Below are positions 1 through 9,109 of a stretch of 37,823 nt of DNA, piece after piece (the stretch's first letter is position 1; each line of letters opens with the position of its first letter). A program made the translations under genes and the position numbers. The stretch is from assembly GCA_021545645.1 (NCBI GenBank), contig JAJRWP010000024.1, forward strand, positions 1-37,823, in the 5' to 3' direction. The notes under the pieces are model-generated. The model saw only the letters and a program-made list of their open reading frames with translations. It did not search any database and was not told the origin of the DNA. The DNA is from Zetaproteobacteria bacterium (GTDB lineage: Bacteria > Pseudomonadota > Zetaproteobacteria > Mariprofundales > Mariprofundaceae).

Positions 1-118
1 CCTCTTCGCAGCTGCTTGCCGCCCCCAAAAATTCAATCAGCGCATACTTATCCATTGCCAACTCAAGACCTTTGAGTATACAGACATCATCATCAATTAA
101 GACAACTCCAAATGAGAT
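1..118 (-). CDS. Response regulator receiver domain, N-terminal fragment (truncated by window edge)
   Basis: Reverse-strand reading frame ISFGVVLIDDDVCILKGLELAMDKYALIEFLGAASSCEE resembles the start of a REC domain (VVLIDDD). Upstream AGGAGGGG Shine-Dalgarno; no ATG/GTG/TTG in frame after an upstream TAG. Confidence 0.55.
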   Translation of the reverse strand, partial: MSFGVVLIDDDVCILKGLELAMDKYALIEFLGAASSCEE

Positions 119-359
119 GGCGAACCCCTCCTAATCTGCGCTAACAAGCCTTGAGCCGACCCCAAACAGTTCAAGGCAACAACAAAAACCTGCCGCAGAT
201 GACACTTTCCTCAGTCTGTACTATGCAAGTCCCTGCACAGATTGAAAAGCCTTTTTTACTGTCGGTCAGCAACTATTTATATACCTCATATTCAGCTTCA
301 AATACAACCGCAAGCTACAAGCTGATGCAAATAACATCCGTTTCACGCAGCATACGCCA

Positions 360-1001
360 ATGAATACAAGTCGTGCCGCCGATAAAGTCGGAATCAAGCT
401 GCTGTTGCTTACTGTATTGGTCACTGTCGCTGTCTTCGCATGGACCAGCAGCCAATACAAAACGGATAACACGCATCGCGATACATGGGTGGATAGCACA
501 GGAAATTTGCATGTATTGGGCATTACCCTGCAAGAAACCACGCTGCGCCAAGCCGAATCCCTTTTGCAAAGCCGCAGCGACACCGCCCTATATATATATC
601 CACGCGAACATCCTTCCGCTGGCATGACATTGGAGGCATTTTTTCCGGCCATCGCCGATCATTCGAAGGTCATTCTGCTGCTTGATACGGACACCGACCT
701 ACTGCACGACATCGAAACCCGCGCCACGCGGCCACATTTATACCCGAATAAAGTCGCGCGCATGAATCTTTCGCCGCAAGATCATAAACTGGCGCAGCAA
801 CTCACGGTGCGCGAGTTAACATTGATTCCCAGCGTCTCGCTTAACAGAAAAAATATTGAAGCCCGCTTCGGCAAGGCCAATCGCGAAGAAACCCTGCCAG
901 ACGGCGGACTTAAACTGCTGTTCGCCGATCTGCAATTGGAAGCTGTACTGGCCGAAGATAAGGTAACACGTCTGCATTTTTCCAATCCTGCAAAGCACTA
1001 A
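360..1001 (+). CDS. Hypothetical membrane-anchored protein
   Basis: 213-aa ORF with one N-terminal transmembrane/signal-anchor segment (IKLLLLTVLVTVAVFAW). Confidence 0.6.
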   Translation: MNTSRAADKVGIKLLLLTVLVTVAVFAWTSSQYKTDNTHRDTWVDSTGNLHVLGITLQETTLRQAESLLQSRSDTALYIYPREHPSAGMTLEAFFPAIADHSKVILLLDTDTDLLHDIETRATRPHLYPNKVARMNLSPQDHKLAQQLTVRELTLIPSVSLNRKNIEARFGKANREETLPDGGLKLLFADLQLEAVLAEDKVTRLHFSNPAKH

Positions 1002-1740
1002 CCAACACTGCGGAAGAAAGCATATCCGGCAATACCTGTTGCTGCACATGCCGCATATCGTGCATGCCAAGGCCGCGCAACATGGTCAGCACTGCGAGTG
1101 CAGCAACCAGTACTGCCGCGAATTTTAGCAAACGGGCGCGCGATGTAGCACTTATTTTACCTAAAACCAGCGGTGCCAACAGCATTGCCGGCACTGTGCC
1201 AAGACCAAAAAACAGCATCATTAAAAACGCATCCCAGACATGCGCAGATGCCACAGCCATCACCAACGCCGCATACACCAAACCGCAGGGCAACAAGCCG
1301 TTGGCCATTCCGAGTAACAACCAACCGCGCGAACGGGCATGCTGTGCGGCATGGCGTACAAGCCTGCCCAAGCCAAGGTAGCGATTCGCCGCCGCCGTGA
1401 TACGCGTCAAGGGATCGGGCAGCCAACCACCCAGATTCAACGCAAAAAACAGCATCGCCAGACCGGCAAATACCGCCAAGCTGCGCTGCAACCATGCACC
1501 GCCGATGCCGACCAGCCCCATACCGCCCAATCCGGCCAGTAAACCGAGCAAAGCATACGTCGCCACCCTTCCCGCCTGATAGGTGACAAGACCACGCCAC
1601 CAGATTGCCGGACGACTTAACGATAAAGCCGCCACAAGACCGCCGCACATGCCAATGCAATGCAAGCTACCGATAAAACCCATGCCCAACATCAGCCACA
1701 AGCTCTGCACGTCTACCTCAGCCATCGGAATGGAAATCAA
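910..1740 (-). CDS. Sulfite exporter TauE/SafE-like (DsbD_2/UreH-type) membrane protein, as commonly found next to ccoS
   Basis: 276-aa polytopic ORF with GMGFIGSLHCIGMCGG and ANGLLPCGLVYAAL motifs; adjacent to ccoS. Start may be the internal Met at about 1725. Confidence 0.8.
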   Translation of the reverse strand: MISIPMAEVDVQSLWLMLGMGFIGSLHCIGMCGGLVAALSLSRPAIWWRGLVTYQAGRVATYALLGLLAGLGGMGLVGIGGAWLQRSLAVFAGLAMLFFALNLGGWLPDPLTRITAAANRYLGLGRLVRHAAQHARSRGWLLLGMANGLLPCGLVYAALVMAVASAHVWDAFLMMLFFGLGTVPAMLLAPLVLGKISATSRARLLKFAAVLVAALAVLTMLRGLGMHDMRHVQQQVLPDMLSSAVLVSALQDWKNADVLPYLRPVQLPIADRRTAV

Positions 1741-1752
1741 ACAAAGATTGCA

Positions 1753-1980
1753 TCATGCTTTCGGGCCGTCGTCGGCATCCGGTTTCTTCGTATCCGCATT
1801 GTTTGTGTCCCGATTGTTCACATTCAGCTTGTTTTCGCCTAAATCGTCGTCATCAAGAATGCGGTGCGCCGGGCCTTCCATATCATCGTATTGACCGCTA
1901 CGCACCGCCCAGAAGAAAACCAGCACACTGACCAAACCCAGCAAAATCATCCCCGGAATCAATCCGTAAATCACACTCAT
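1753..1980 (-). CDS. ccoS: cbb3-type cytochrome oxidase assembly protein CcoS
   Basis: MSVIYGLIPGMILLGLVSVLVFFWAVRSGQYDDMEGPAHRIL is a typical CcoS sequence. Confidence 0.92.
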   Translation of the reverse strand: MSVIYGLIPGMILLGLVSVLVFFWAVRSGQYDDMEGPAHRILDDDDLGENKLNVNNRDTNNADTKKPDADDGPKA

Positions 1981-2150
1981 GCGCATCTCCTGTCGTCAGC
2001 AGGCAATTCAACACCAATGGCGCAGCGCTGCAAGCCCTAAGGCAGGGCATACCTTATATCAAACCCATAATCTTTACATGCGGTGGTGATTGACATGCAT
2101 CGCCTATCTGTATATAAATTGCATTCTAAATACATCTTATAGGAGTTCAT

Positions 2151-2528
2151 ATGAAAAAAACACTTCTGCTCATCTCATCCCTTGCCATCATGACAATCGG
2201 CTTAGCGGCAAATGCCGACGCCGGTCCGGAAAGCAGATGCAAGGGATGCCATACCTTCAATCAGGGCGGTAAACATAAAACAGGCCCGAATCTATTCGCT
2301 ATTGTCGGCAAAAAGGCAGGCAGCACGGACTTTAAAAAATACGGCAAATCACTGAAAAATGCCGACTGGGTCTGGGATGAAGACAATCTTAAAGCTTGGG
2401 TTTGCGACTCCAAAAAGGCCATCAAGGAACTAACCGGTGATGATCATGCCAAAACAAAAATGGGCAAGCAAAAGAAATGCGGCGACAAAGCTGAAGCCGT
2501 GGTTGCCTTTCTTAAAGGCCTGAAATAA
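2151..2528 (+). CDS. Periplasmic class I cytochrome c
   Basis: Signal peptide MKKTLLLISSLAIMTIGLAANADA; haem motif CKGCH; GPNLF; C-terminal KTKM as candidate Met ligand. Confidence 0.88.
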   Translation: MKKTLLLISSLAIMTIGLAANADAGPESRCKGCHTFNQGGKHKTGPNLFAIVGKKAGSTDFKKYGKSLKNADWVWDEDNLKAWVCDSKKAIKELTGDDHAKTKMGKQKKCGDKAEAVVAFLKGLK

Positions 2529-2601
2529 AGCCAAGAGGCAGTTCAAAGCCGCAGCGCCCGCAACACCTAGCCCCGCAAAGTCTTCCCTCCCCCGGAAGTA
2601 A

Positions 2602-2631
2602 GGCGTCTGACTTCGGTCAGGCGTCTTTTTT
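2602..2631 (+). terminator. Rho-independent terminator downstream of cytochrome c
   Basis: GGCGTCTGAC-TTCG-GTCAGGCGTC (10-bp stem with two G-U wobbles, TTCG tetraloop) followed by T6. Confidence 0.8.
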
Positions 2632-5214
2632 ATGTTGCGACCTTTTTTGTCCTGCGGAACATGATACCGGGGCAACATATCGGCAGCGCCGCCGGATAAG
2701 CACCGCATTACCAATCACCAGCAACGAACTCACCGGCATGGCAATCGCCGCAAACACAGGCGTCACCAACGCCGCCATCGCCAAGGGAACCAGCAACAAA
2801 TTATAAGCCAGCGACAATCCGAGATTTTGACGCACTGTTTTCAATGTCTGCCGCCCGAGCATCAGCGCATACAATACCTTATCGATGTCCGAACTCATCA
2901 ACACGACATCGGCGGATTCCAACGACACATCGGCCCCGGAACCCATGGCGATACTGACATCGGCAACCGCCAGCGCCGGCGCATCGTTCACCCCATCGCC
3001 AACCATCAACACCTTTTTTCCCTGTTCGCGCAACTGCATCACCGCCTGCGCCTTTTCCTCAGGCAAGACCCCGGCCACCACCTGCATATCGCCAAGTTTT
3101 TGCTGCACACAGGCCGCCGCCTGCTCGGAATCACCGGTCAGCAAGCTCACGCCGATACCTTCGCGATGCAAAATTGCGACAACTTCCGCCGCCCCGTCGC
3201 GAAGTTTGTCCTGCAAATGAATAAAACCGGACAATTGCCCATCCACTGCCAGCCAAACGCAAATCCCCATATCCGCCTCAATACGCTGCCGAACACGCAG
3301 CTGGTCGGCAGTGAGCGAAATCCCGTTTTCCACCAATAAACGCGCATTGCCCAAACACAAAGATTTGCCCTGCACATCGCCGCGAACACCCATGCCGGGC
3401 ACGGATTGCAGGGCTGTTGCGGGTAGAAATTCCAACTTGCGCCGTTCCGCCTCATCGGTAATGGCACGCGACAAGGGATGCGGGAAATGCCGCTCTATCG
3501 CCGCCGCCAGTTGCAACACCTCGTCGCTACCCATATCTCCAAACACGGATGCGCATTCGATCACACGCATGCGCCCCTCGGTCAACGTCCCTGTTTTATC
3601 GAACACCACATGATCAATCTCGGACAATCGTTCCAGCGCCTCGCCGTTGCGCACCAACACCCCGGCGCGCGCGCCGACCCCCGAACTGACGGCAATGGCC
3701 ATCGGCGTTGCCAAACCGAGCGCACACGGGCAGGTGATAATCAACACCGCCGCCGCCGCAAGCAAAGCTGTATCGACATCTTGGCGCAACCAGTAAACAA
3801 AAGTTAGTGCGGCAAGACCAAGGGTGGCGGCGACAAACCACGGCACAATCCGGTCAGCCAGCCGTTGCACCCGCGCCTTGCTGCCCTGCGCGGCTTCGAC
3901 CAAATGAATGATGCGCGCCAGCATCGTACCGCCACCCACCTGCCGAACAACGACCACCAACGGCGCATCGAGATTCACCGTCCCCGCCGCCACCGCATCG
4001 CCTGTTTTTTTATGCACTGGCATTGATTCGCCGGTCAGCATCGATTCGTCGAGATGGCTCTCACCTTCCATCACCTCGCCATCGGCAGGCAGTTTATCGC
4101 CTGCGCGAACCAACACCCGGTCACCGGCAACAAGCTTGCGAATCGCCACCCGCTGTTCACCGTCCACTGTTAAAAGAGTGGCCATACGCGGCTGCAATTC
4201 CATCAAGCGCAACGATGCCGAAGAAGCATTCCTGCGCGCCAGCGCCTCCAGATAACGGCCAAGCAGAATTACGAACAAAAACGTCACCACGGTATCGAAA
4301 TACACATGCTCGCCGTGATTTATCGTCTGCCACAGGGAATAGGCGAAGGTTACCGACGCACCGATGGCAATCGGCAAATCCATACTCAGGCGCAAACGCA
4401 TCAAACCACGCCATGCGGAGCTAAGAAACGGCCCGCCGGAATACACCAGCACCGGCGTAGCGATGGCGAAGCTGACCCAATGAAAGAAATTCCGGTATTC
4501 GGCGCTGATGCTGGAAAATGCTCCGGCATACAGGGCGATGGAAATCCACATGATATTCATCGCCCCGAAAGCGGCAAAACCCATGCGGAAAAGCAGGCTG
4601 CGATTCTGCCGTTTCTGCTGCCCTTCGGCGGCTTCCTGATTGTACGGCAGTGCCGCATAACCGAGCGCCGCCAAGCGCTGCACAATCGCAGACAATTGCA
4701 CCTGCCCCGCTTTCCACACCACACGCAGCCGCTGGCGGGCCAGATTCACCTCGGCGAATTCAATGCCGGGCAGGGCTTTGAGTCCTTTTTCAATCAGCCA
4801 GATACAAGCTGCGCAATGAATTCCCTCAACCAGCAGCAGCGCTTCTCTGCGCCCGTTCGCATGCTGGAGAACCATATCCTGCTGCACTTCATGCAAATCG
4901 TATTGATCCATATCCGCAGGCATATCGGGTGGTGGTGTCAGTTCCGCTTCGCGTTGCTGTACGCGGGCATAAAAATCATCCAATCCGGCATCGTGAATCG
5001 CTTGACAAACATTAAGGCATCCGCTGCAACAAAAAGCATATTCCGTATCCGCCACCATGCCCCGGCAAGCCGTTGCACCGTCGGCGGACAGGCCGCAATG
5101 ATGGCAATCTGTCCCGCTTAGACAACCTGTCGTGCTTACGGGCGTGCTATCACTTTTCGACAAAAATTCGCTGGGCGGTATCGTATTGATGTTCGCCGGA
5201 AGAAATCTTGGCAA
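2617..5214 (-). CDS. ccoI: Copper-translocating P-type ATPase, CcoI/FixI type
   Basis: GIHCAACIWLIEKGL (HMA), CPCALGLATP, DKTGTLTEG, GDGVNDAPAL; next to ccoG/ccoH; N-terminal Cys cluster CCSGCLNVCQAI. Start codon uncertain. Confidence 0.9.
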   Translation of the reverse strand: MPRFLPANINTIPPSEFLSKSDSTPVSTTGCLSGTDCHHCGLSADGATACRGMVADTEYAFCCSGCLNVCQAIHDAGLDDFYARVQQREAELTPPPDMPADMDQYDLHEVQQDMVLQHANGRREALLLVEGIHCAACIWLIEKGLKALPGIEFAEVNLARQRLRVVWKAGQVQLSAIVQRLAALGYAALPYNQEAAEGQQKRQNRSLLFRMGFAAFGAMNIMWISIALYAGAFSSISAEYRNFFHWVSFAIATPVLVYSGGPFLSSAWRGLMRLRLSMDLPIAIGASVTFAYSLWQTINHGEHVYFDTVVTFLFVILLGRYLEALARRNASSASLRLMELQPRMATLLTVDGEQRVAIRKLVAGDRVLVRAGDKLPADGEVMEGESHLDESMLTGESMPVHKKTGDAVAAGTVNLDAPLVVVVRQVGGGTMLARIIHLVEAAQGSKARVQRLADRIVPWFVAATLGLAALTFVYWLRQDVDTALLAAAAVLIITCPCALGLATPMAIAVSSGVGARAGVLVRNGEALERLSEIDHVVFDKTGTLTEGRMRVIECASVFGDMGSDEVLQLAAAIERHFPHPLSRAITDEAERRKLEFLPATALQSVPGMGVRGDVQGKSLCLGNARLLVENGISLTADQLRVRQRIEADMGICVWLAVDGQLSGFIHLQDKLRDGAAEVVAILHREGIGVSLLTGDSEQAAACVQQKLGDMQVVAGVLPEEKAQAVMQLREQGKKVLMVGDGVNDAPALAVADVSIAMGSGADVSLESADVVLMSSDIDKVLYALMLGRQTLKTVRQNLGLSLAYNLLLVPLAMAALVTPVFAAIAMPVSSLLVIGNAVLIRRRCRYVAPVSCSAGQKRSQHKKDA

Positions 5215-5650
5215 TCAAATCCCACTTGCCCGGTTGCGGAAAACGCAACGAACCGACAAAAGTCCCCGAATCCGCATAGCTTAGTGTGGTGCGGAAATCG
5301 TCATCGGCATTGCTGGGCCGATAGGCATACAGGGTCACCTCGCCGGAATGTACCGGTTTGCCTTGATGATCAAGCACATACAAGCGGTAGGTTTGTGTCT
5401 GATTCAGTTTGGCATGCTGCGGTGCCAACAATTGCAAACGCCAAGCATTCACCGCCTCCTGTCGGCGGATTTTCTGATCGTGAAAATAGCTCTTTCCCTT
5501 TTCGTAATAATCCTTGACCACCAAGGCCGGTGGCGACCAAAAAGCATAACTGATAAACGCAATATTCACCGTTACAGTCACCGCAACCACAGCAAGCACA
5601 CCGCGCAACCACGGGTTTCTCAAATCGTCTTTAAGCTCATCGCTAAACAT
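5150..5650 (-). CDS. ccoH: FixH/CcoH family protein
   Basis: Single N-terminal transmembrane segment, VVKDYYEKGKSYFHDQ motif, position between ccoG and ccoI. Confidence 0.85.
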   Translation of the reverse strand: MFSDELKDDLRNPWLRGVLAVVAVTVTVNIAFISYAFWSPPALVVKDYYEKGKSYFHDQKIRRQEAVNAWRLQLLAPQHAKLNQTQTYRLYVLDHQGKPVHSGEVTLYAYRPSNADDDFRTTLSYADSGTFVGSLRFPQPGKWDLIAKISSGEHQYDTAQRIFVEK

Positions 5651-5697
5651 CGCTCACCGCCTGTCCGGTTTTTTTATCGCCAATCATCCATAGCCGC

Positions 5698-7116
5698 CTA
5701 TTTTCTTGGACCAATAAATACCGTGCCCTTTTCGAGCCTGATCTTATCAGCAGGATCAACGCTCTCAAGCACAAAGCGAATCTTCGTGTCTTCCTTTTTT
5801 AACAACGACGGCATGGCGCGCAAATACACATGGAAGCGGTTGAGCTTGCCGGCATGCAAGACAATCTCGTCGCCATCATTCATCCTTATTTTGATGCTCG
5901 GCAGACCCGTCACACGCAAATGCAGATGCATATTCTTAGGCGTCTTGTTCACCGCCTTGATTGTGTATTTATTTTGGATGCTGCCGTCCGACATCTGCAA
6001 ATACAGCGGTTGCCGTTCATGCACAATAGACAATTCCACCGGCGGAATATGCGTCAAACCATAAGCAATGCCGAAAACAGCCAGCAGGAAAATCGTCGAA
6101 TAAGCCAACACCCGTGGACGCTTAAACAAGGGCGGCAAGCTTTCCCCGTCCATATCCTTGCGCGACGCATAGCGAATCAAACCCTTGGGCCGGCCTACTT
6201 TTTCCATCACCCCGTCGCAGGCATCAATGCACATACCGCAGGTGATACAGCCTTCATGCATGCCTTCGCGAATATCCACGCCGGTCGGGCAAACACCGAC
6301 ACAAAGATGGCAATCGACGCAATCGCCGCGCTCACTTGCCCCTTTACCTTTGATTTTACCGCGCGGTTCGCCGCGTTTTTTATCGTAGGTGGGCATAATC
6401 GTATCTTTATCGACCATCACACTCTGAATACGCGCATAAGGGCACAGCCAAAAGCACACCTGCTCACGCATAAAACCGGCAAATACATAAGTGCCGAAAA
6501 TAAACGACGCCAGCACCACCCAAGCCACCAACGGCGCATCCAGCGTCAAATAATCCACCCACAAGGCATAAACATCGGTAAAATACGCGGCAAAGGTGAC
6601 GCCGGTGAGAATGGCGATCAGCATCCACAGGCTGTGTTTGAATACTTTGAGGCGAATTTTACGGGCGTTCCACGGTGCAGCATCCAGCTTGCGGCGCTGA
6701 ATCGGATTGCCCTCGATTTTATCCTCCAACCATGTAAACCAATCGGTCCACACCGTCTGAAAACAGAAATAGCCACACCATACCCGCCCGGCCACCGCCG
6801 TAACGCCGAATAGGGTCATGGCCAGCAAAATAAGTACCAGCGACAACATCCAGATGTCCTGCGGCCAAATCGTGGCGGCAAAAAAATGAAATTGACGGCT
6901 CGGAATATCGAATAAAATAGCCTGCTGCCCGTCCCAGCGGAAATAAGGCATGATAAAATACAACAGCCACAACGATCCGGCATACCATTTAAAACTGCGA
7001 AACCAGCCGCCGATACGTTTGGCATGAATCGTCTCGCCACCGGTATTGACATGCCAGTGCGCCGCTTCTTCATAAATATCTTCAAGATTGGCTTGCTGTT
7101 CGTTTGTATTATCCAC
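5698..7116 (-). CDS. ccoG: Cytochrome c oxidase accessory protein CcoG (FixG/RdxA)
   Basis: 472 aa; polyferredoxin motifs CVDCHLCVGVCPTGVDIR and GCITCGMCIDACD; GYFCFQTVWTDWF. Confidence 0.95.
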   Translation of the reverse strand: MDNTNEQQANLEDIYEEAAHWHVNTGGETIHAKRIGGWFRSFKWYAGSLWLLYFIMPYFRWDGQQAILFDIPSRQFHFFAATIWPQDIWMLSLVLILLAMTLFGVTAVAGRVWCGYFCFQTVWTDWFTWLEDKIEGNPIQRRKLDAAPWNARKIRLKVFKHSLWMLIAILTGVTFAAYFTDVYALWVDYLTLDAPLVAWVVLASFIFGTYVFAGFMREQVCFWLCPYARIQSVMVDKDTIMPTYDKKRGEPRGKIKGKGASERGDCVDCHLCVGVCPTGVDIREGMHEGCITCGMCIDACDGVMEKVGRPKGLIRYASRKDMDGESLPPLFKRPRVLAYSTIFLLAVFGIAYGLTHIPPVELSIVHERQPLYLQMSDGSIQNKYTIKAVNKTPKNMHLHLRVTGLPSIKIRMNDGDEIVLHAGKLNRFHVYLRAMPSLLKKEDTKIRFVLESVDPADKIRLEKGTVFIGPRK

Positions 7117-7177
7117 TGTTGCTCCTTCGACCGTTTATACCACAAACCTCTATTTCACAAATTCATTCGTTTGGCAA

Positions 7178-7206
7178 TAAAAAGGGAGGTGCATAATGCA
7201 CCTCCC
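7178..7206 (-). terminator. Rho-independent terminator at the end of the ccoNOQP transcript (minus strand)
   Basis: Minus strand: GGGAGGTGC-ATTAT-GCACCTCCC followed by TTTTTATTG; 9-bp perfect stem. Confidence 0.85.
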
Positions 7207-7228
7207 TCCCACAAATTGTTATGCTCAG

Positions 7229-7342
7229 CTAACTGGCATCATCCCCTTTGCCGATAATGACAAAGAAACGATATGCAAAGTAGATGAAAATCAGGATGGT
7301 TCCCATCAACGCGAGAATCGTACCAATCACCACAGCATCCAT
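7229..7342 (-). CDS. 37-aa single-transmembrane small protein at the end of the ccoNOQP cluster
   Basis: MDAVVIGTILALMGTILIFIYFAYRFFVIIGKGDDAS* with upstream GGGAGG ribosome-binding site; too short for the supplied ORF track. Lies between ccoP and the terminator. Confidence 0.7.
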   Translation of the reverse strand: MDAVVIGTILALMGTILIFIYFAYRFFVIIGKGDDAS

Positions 7343-7376
7343 ATCAACCTCCCAAGATTTTTTCTTTGAAAATCAA

Positions 7377-8243
7377 TTACTTCCCGCCGCCAAATTGATA
7401 CACCTTCACGGCCAGCATCTTGATTTCTTCCGGCGATAATTTTTCACCAAAGGGCGGCATAATCGCCACACGTGTATTCGGCACATCCTCTTGATTCACG
7501 CCGTCGCGAATCGTGCGCATAATATCTTCGCGACTGCCACCGAAACGCCAGATGCCATCGGTCAAATTCGCCGCACCCGAACCAAGCTCGTTAATTGCGC
7601 CACCAGCCGCATTCTCGCCATGACAACCGGAACAACCTATTTCATCGAATTGCGCCAGCTGCTCCTGCGTCACCTTGCCTTGCGAAGCGGCAATCACCGT
7701 ATCGGTCAGTTGATTGATTTCTTCATCGCTAAGCATCTCGCCATGTGCAGGCATATCGCCCATGCGACCATCGGTAATCGATTCGATAATGGTATCGATA
7801 TCGCCGCCGTACAGCCAATCATCGTCGGCCAAAACAGGGAACAAACCCGGTGCGCCTTCACCACCCGCGCCATGACAAGCCGCGCAATTGTCGCCAAAGA
7901 GAGCCTTGGCCGAGGATTCGGCAAAATTACGCATGCCTTCGTCGGCCAGCAATTGCTGGCCATCCATCGCCGCAACCTTTTTCAGATAAGGTGCGCGAAT
8001 CGCATCGTTTGCTTTCACATCCGCCTTGAATTCCTTGATCTGCGTCCAACCGAGGATGCCCTTGGTGGATTCATGAACCAACGGAATCGCCGGATAAAGA
8101 ATAAAATACACCACGCACCATATCCAACCGGCATGGAAAGCAATCATCCACCAGCGTGGCGGCGGATTGGTCAGCTCACGAATACCATCCCATTCGTGTC
8201 CCGTGTCCGGGGCGTGTTGTGGCTGCTTATCTTGTTTGGCCAT
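7377..8243 (-). CDS. ccoP: cbb3-type cytochrome c oxidase subunit III (dihaem)
   Basis: Two haem motifs CAACH and CSGCH; HEWDGIRELTNPPPRWW N-terminal CcoP signature. Start chosen at MAKQDKQ. Confidence 0.95.
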   Translation of the reverse strand: MAKQDKQPQHAPDTGHEWDGIRELTNPPPRWWMIAFHAGWIWCVVYFILYPAIPLVHESTKGILGWTQIKEFKADVKANDAIRAPYLKKVAAMDGQQLLADEGMRNFAESSAKALFGDNCAACHGAGGEGAPGLFPVLADDDWLYGGDIDTIIESITDGRMGDMPAHGEMLSDEEINQLTDTVIAASQGKVTQEQLAQFDEIGCSGCHGENAAGGAINELGSGAANLTDGIWRFGGSREDIMRTIRDGVNQEDVPNTRVAIMPPFGEKLSPEEIKMLAVKVYQFGGGK

Positions 8244-8466
8244 GTTCAACCTCCCTCCTCGTATCTTCCTTTTCGTCATTGATAAAATCTTCGTTTACAA
8301 AATCGCGGTACTGCTCGAACTTATCTTTATTCGATGGTCGGAAAGTCCATATGTAAATGCCAACCATCAATACCGCCAGCACCAGAACAATCACCAGTCC
8401 CGTCCAATCGACATGCGTCATCGCCTGCCAATCGGTATGAAAAAAATCGCGCAAGAACTCACTCAC
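8227..8466 (-). CDS. ccoQ: CcoQ-like small subunit
   Basis: 79 aa, single transmembrane segment, [13 protein letters not shown]; between ccoO and ccoP. Confidence 0.88.
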   Translation of the reverse strand: MSEFLRDFFHTDWQAMTHVDWTGLVIVLVLAVLMVGIYIWTFRPSNKDKFEQYRDFVNEDFINDEKEDTRREVEHGQTR

Positions 8467-9100
8467 GATAATCTTTACCCGGCTCGAATTTCACCATCGT
8501 TCCCAGCACCTGCAGATAGGCAACCACCGCATCCATCTCGTTTTTACCACGAACAGCCGCCGCTGCACCGGCAAAATCGGCATCCGTATACGGCACACCG
8601 ACAGCAGCCAGCGCACGCATCTTTTTCTCGGTCAACACACCATCAAGCATGTGTTTTTCGAAAAATGCGTAATCCGGCATTACCGATTCCGGAACCAACG
8701 AACGCGGCGCACGCAGATGCTGCACATGCCATTCATTGGAATATTTGCCACCGACACGCGCCAAATCCGGCCCGGTGCGCTTGGAGCCCCACTGGAACGG
8801 ATGATCGTATTTGGATTCCGCTGCCAGTGAATAATGGCCGTAGCGCTCTTTCTCGTCGCGGAACGGACGAATCATCTGCGAATGGCACAAATAGCAGCCC
8901 TCGCGGATATAAACATCACGTCCTTCCAACTCCAGAGCCGTATAAGGACGAATACTGTCTTCTTCCTTGGTCAGCTTCTCTATGGTGTTATCCAGATAGA
9001 ATAATGGAACGATTTCCACAATGCCGCCGACAGAAACGACAATCGCCACCATGGCAATCAATCCCCAGATATTCTTTTCGAGTTTTTCCTGAAATGTCAT
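8459..9100 (-). CDS. ccoO: cbb3-type cytochrome c oxidase subunit II (mono-haem)
   Basis: [44 protein letters not shown]. Confidence 0.96.
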   Translation of the reverse strand: MTFQEKLEKNIWGLIAMVAIVVSVGGIVEIVPLFYLDNTIEKLTKEEDSIRPYTALELEGRDVYIREGCYLCHSQMIRPFRDEKERYGHYSLAAESKYDHPFQWGSKRTGPDLARVGGKYSNEWHVQHLRAPRSLVPESVMPDYAFFEKHMLDGVLTEKKMRALAAVGVPYTDADFAGAAAAVRGKNEMDAVVAYLQVLGTMVKFEPGKDYRE

Positions 9101-9109
9101 GTCCGCCCC

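Noticed and set aside
5348-6813. Plus-strand ORFs (238 aa and 327 aa) opposite ccoH/ccoG
   Set aside because: Antisense to conserved genes; no ribosome-binding or domain support.
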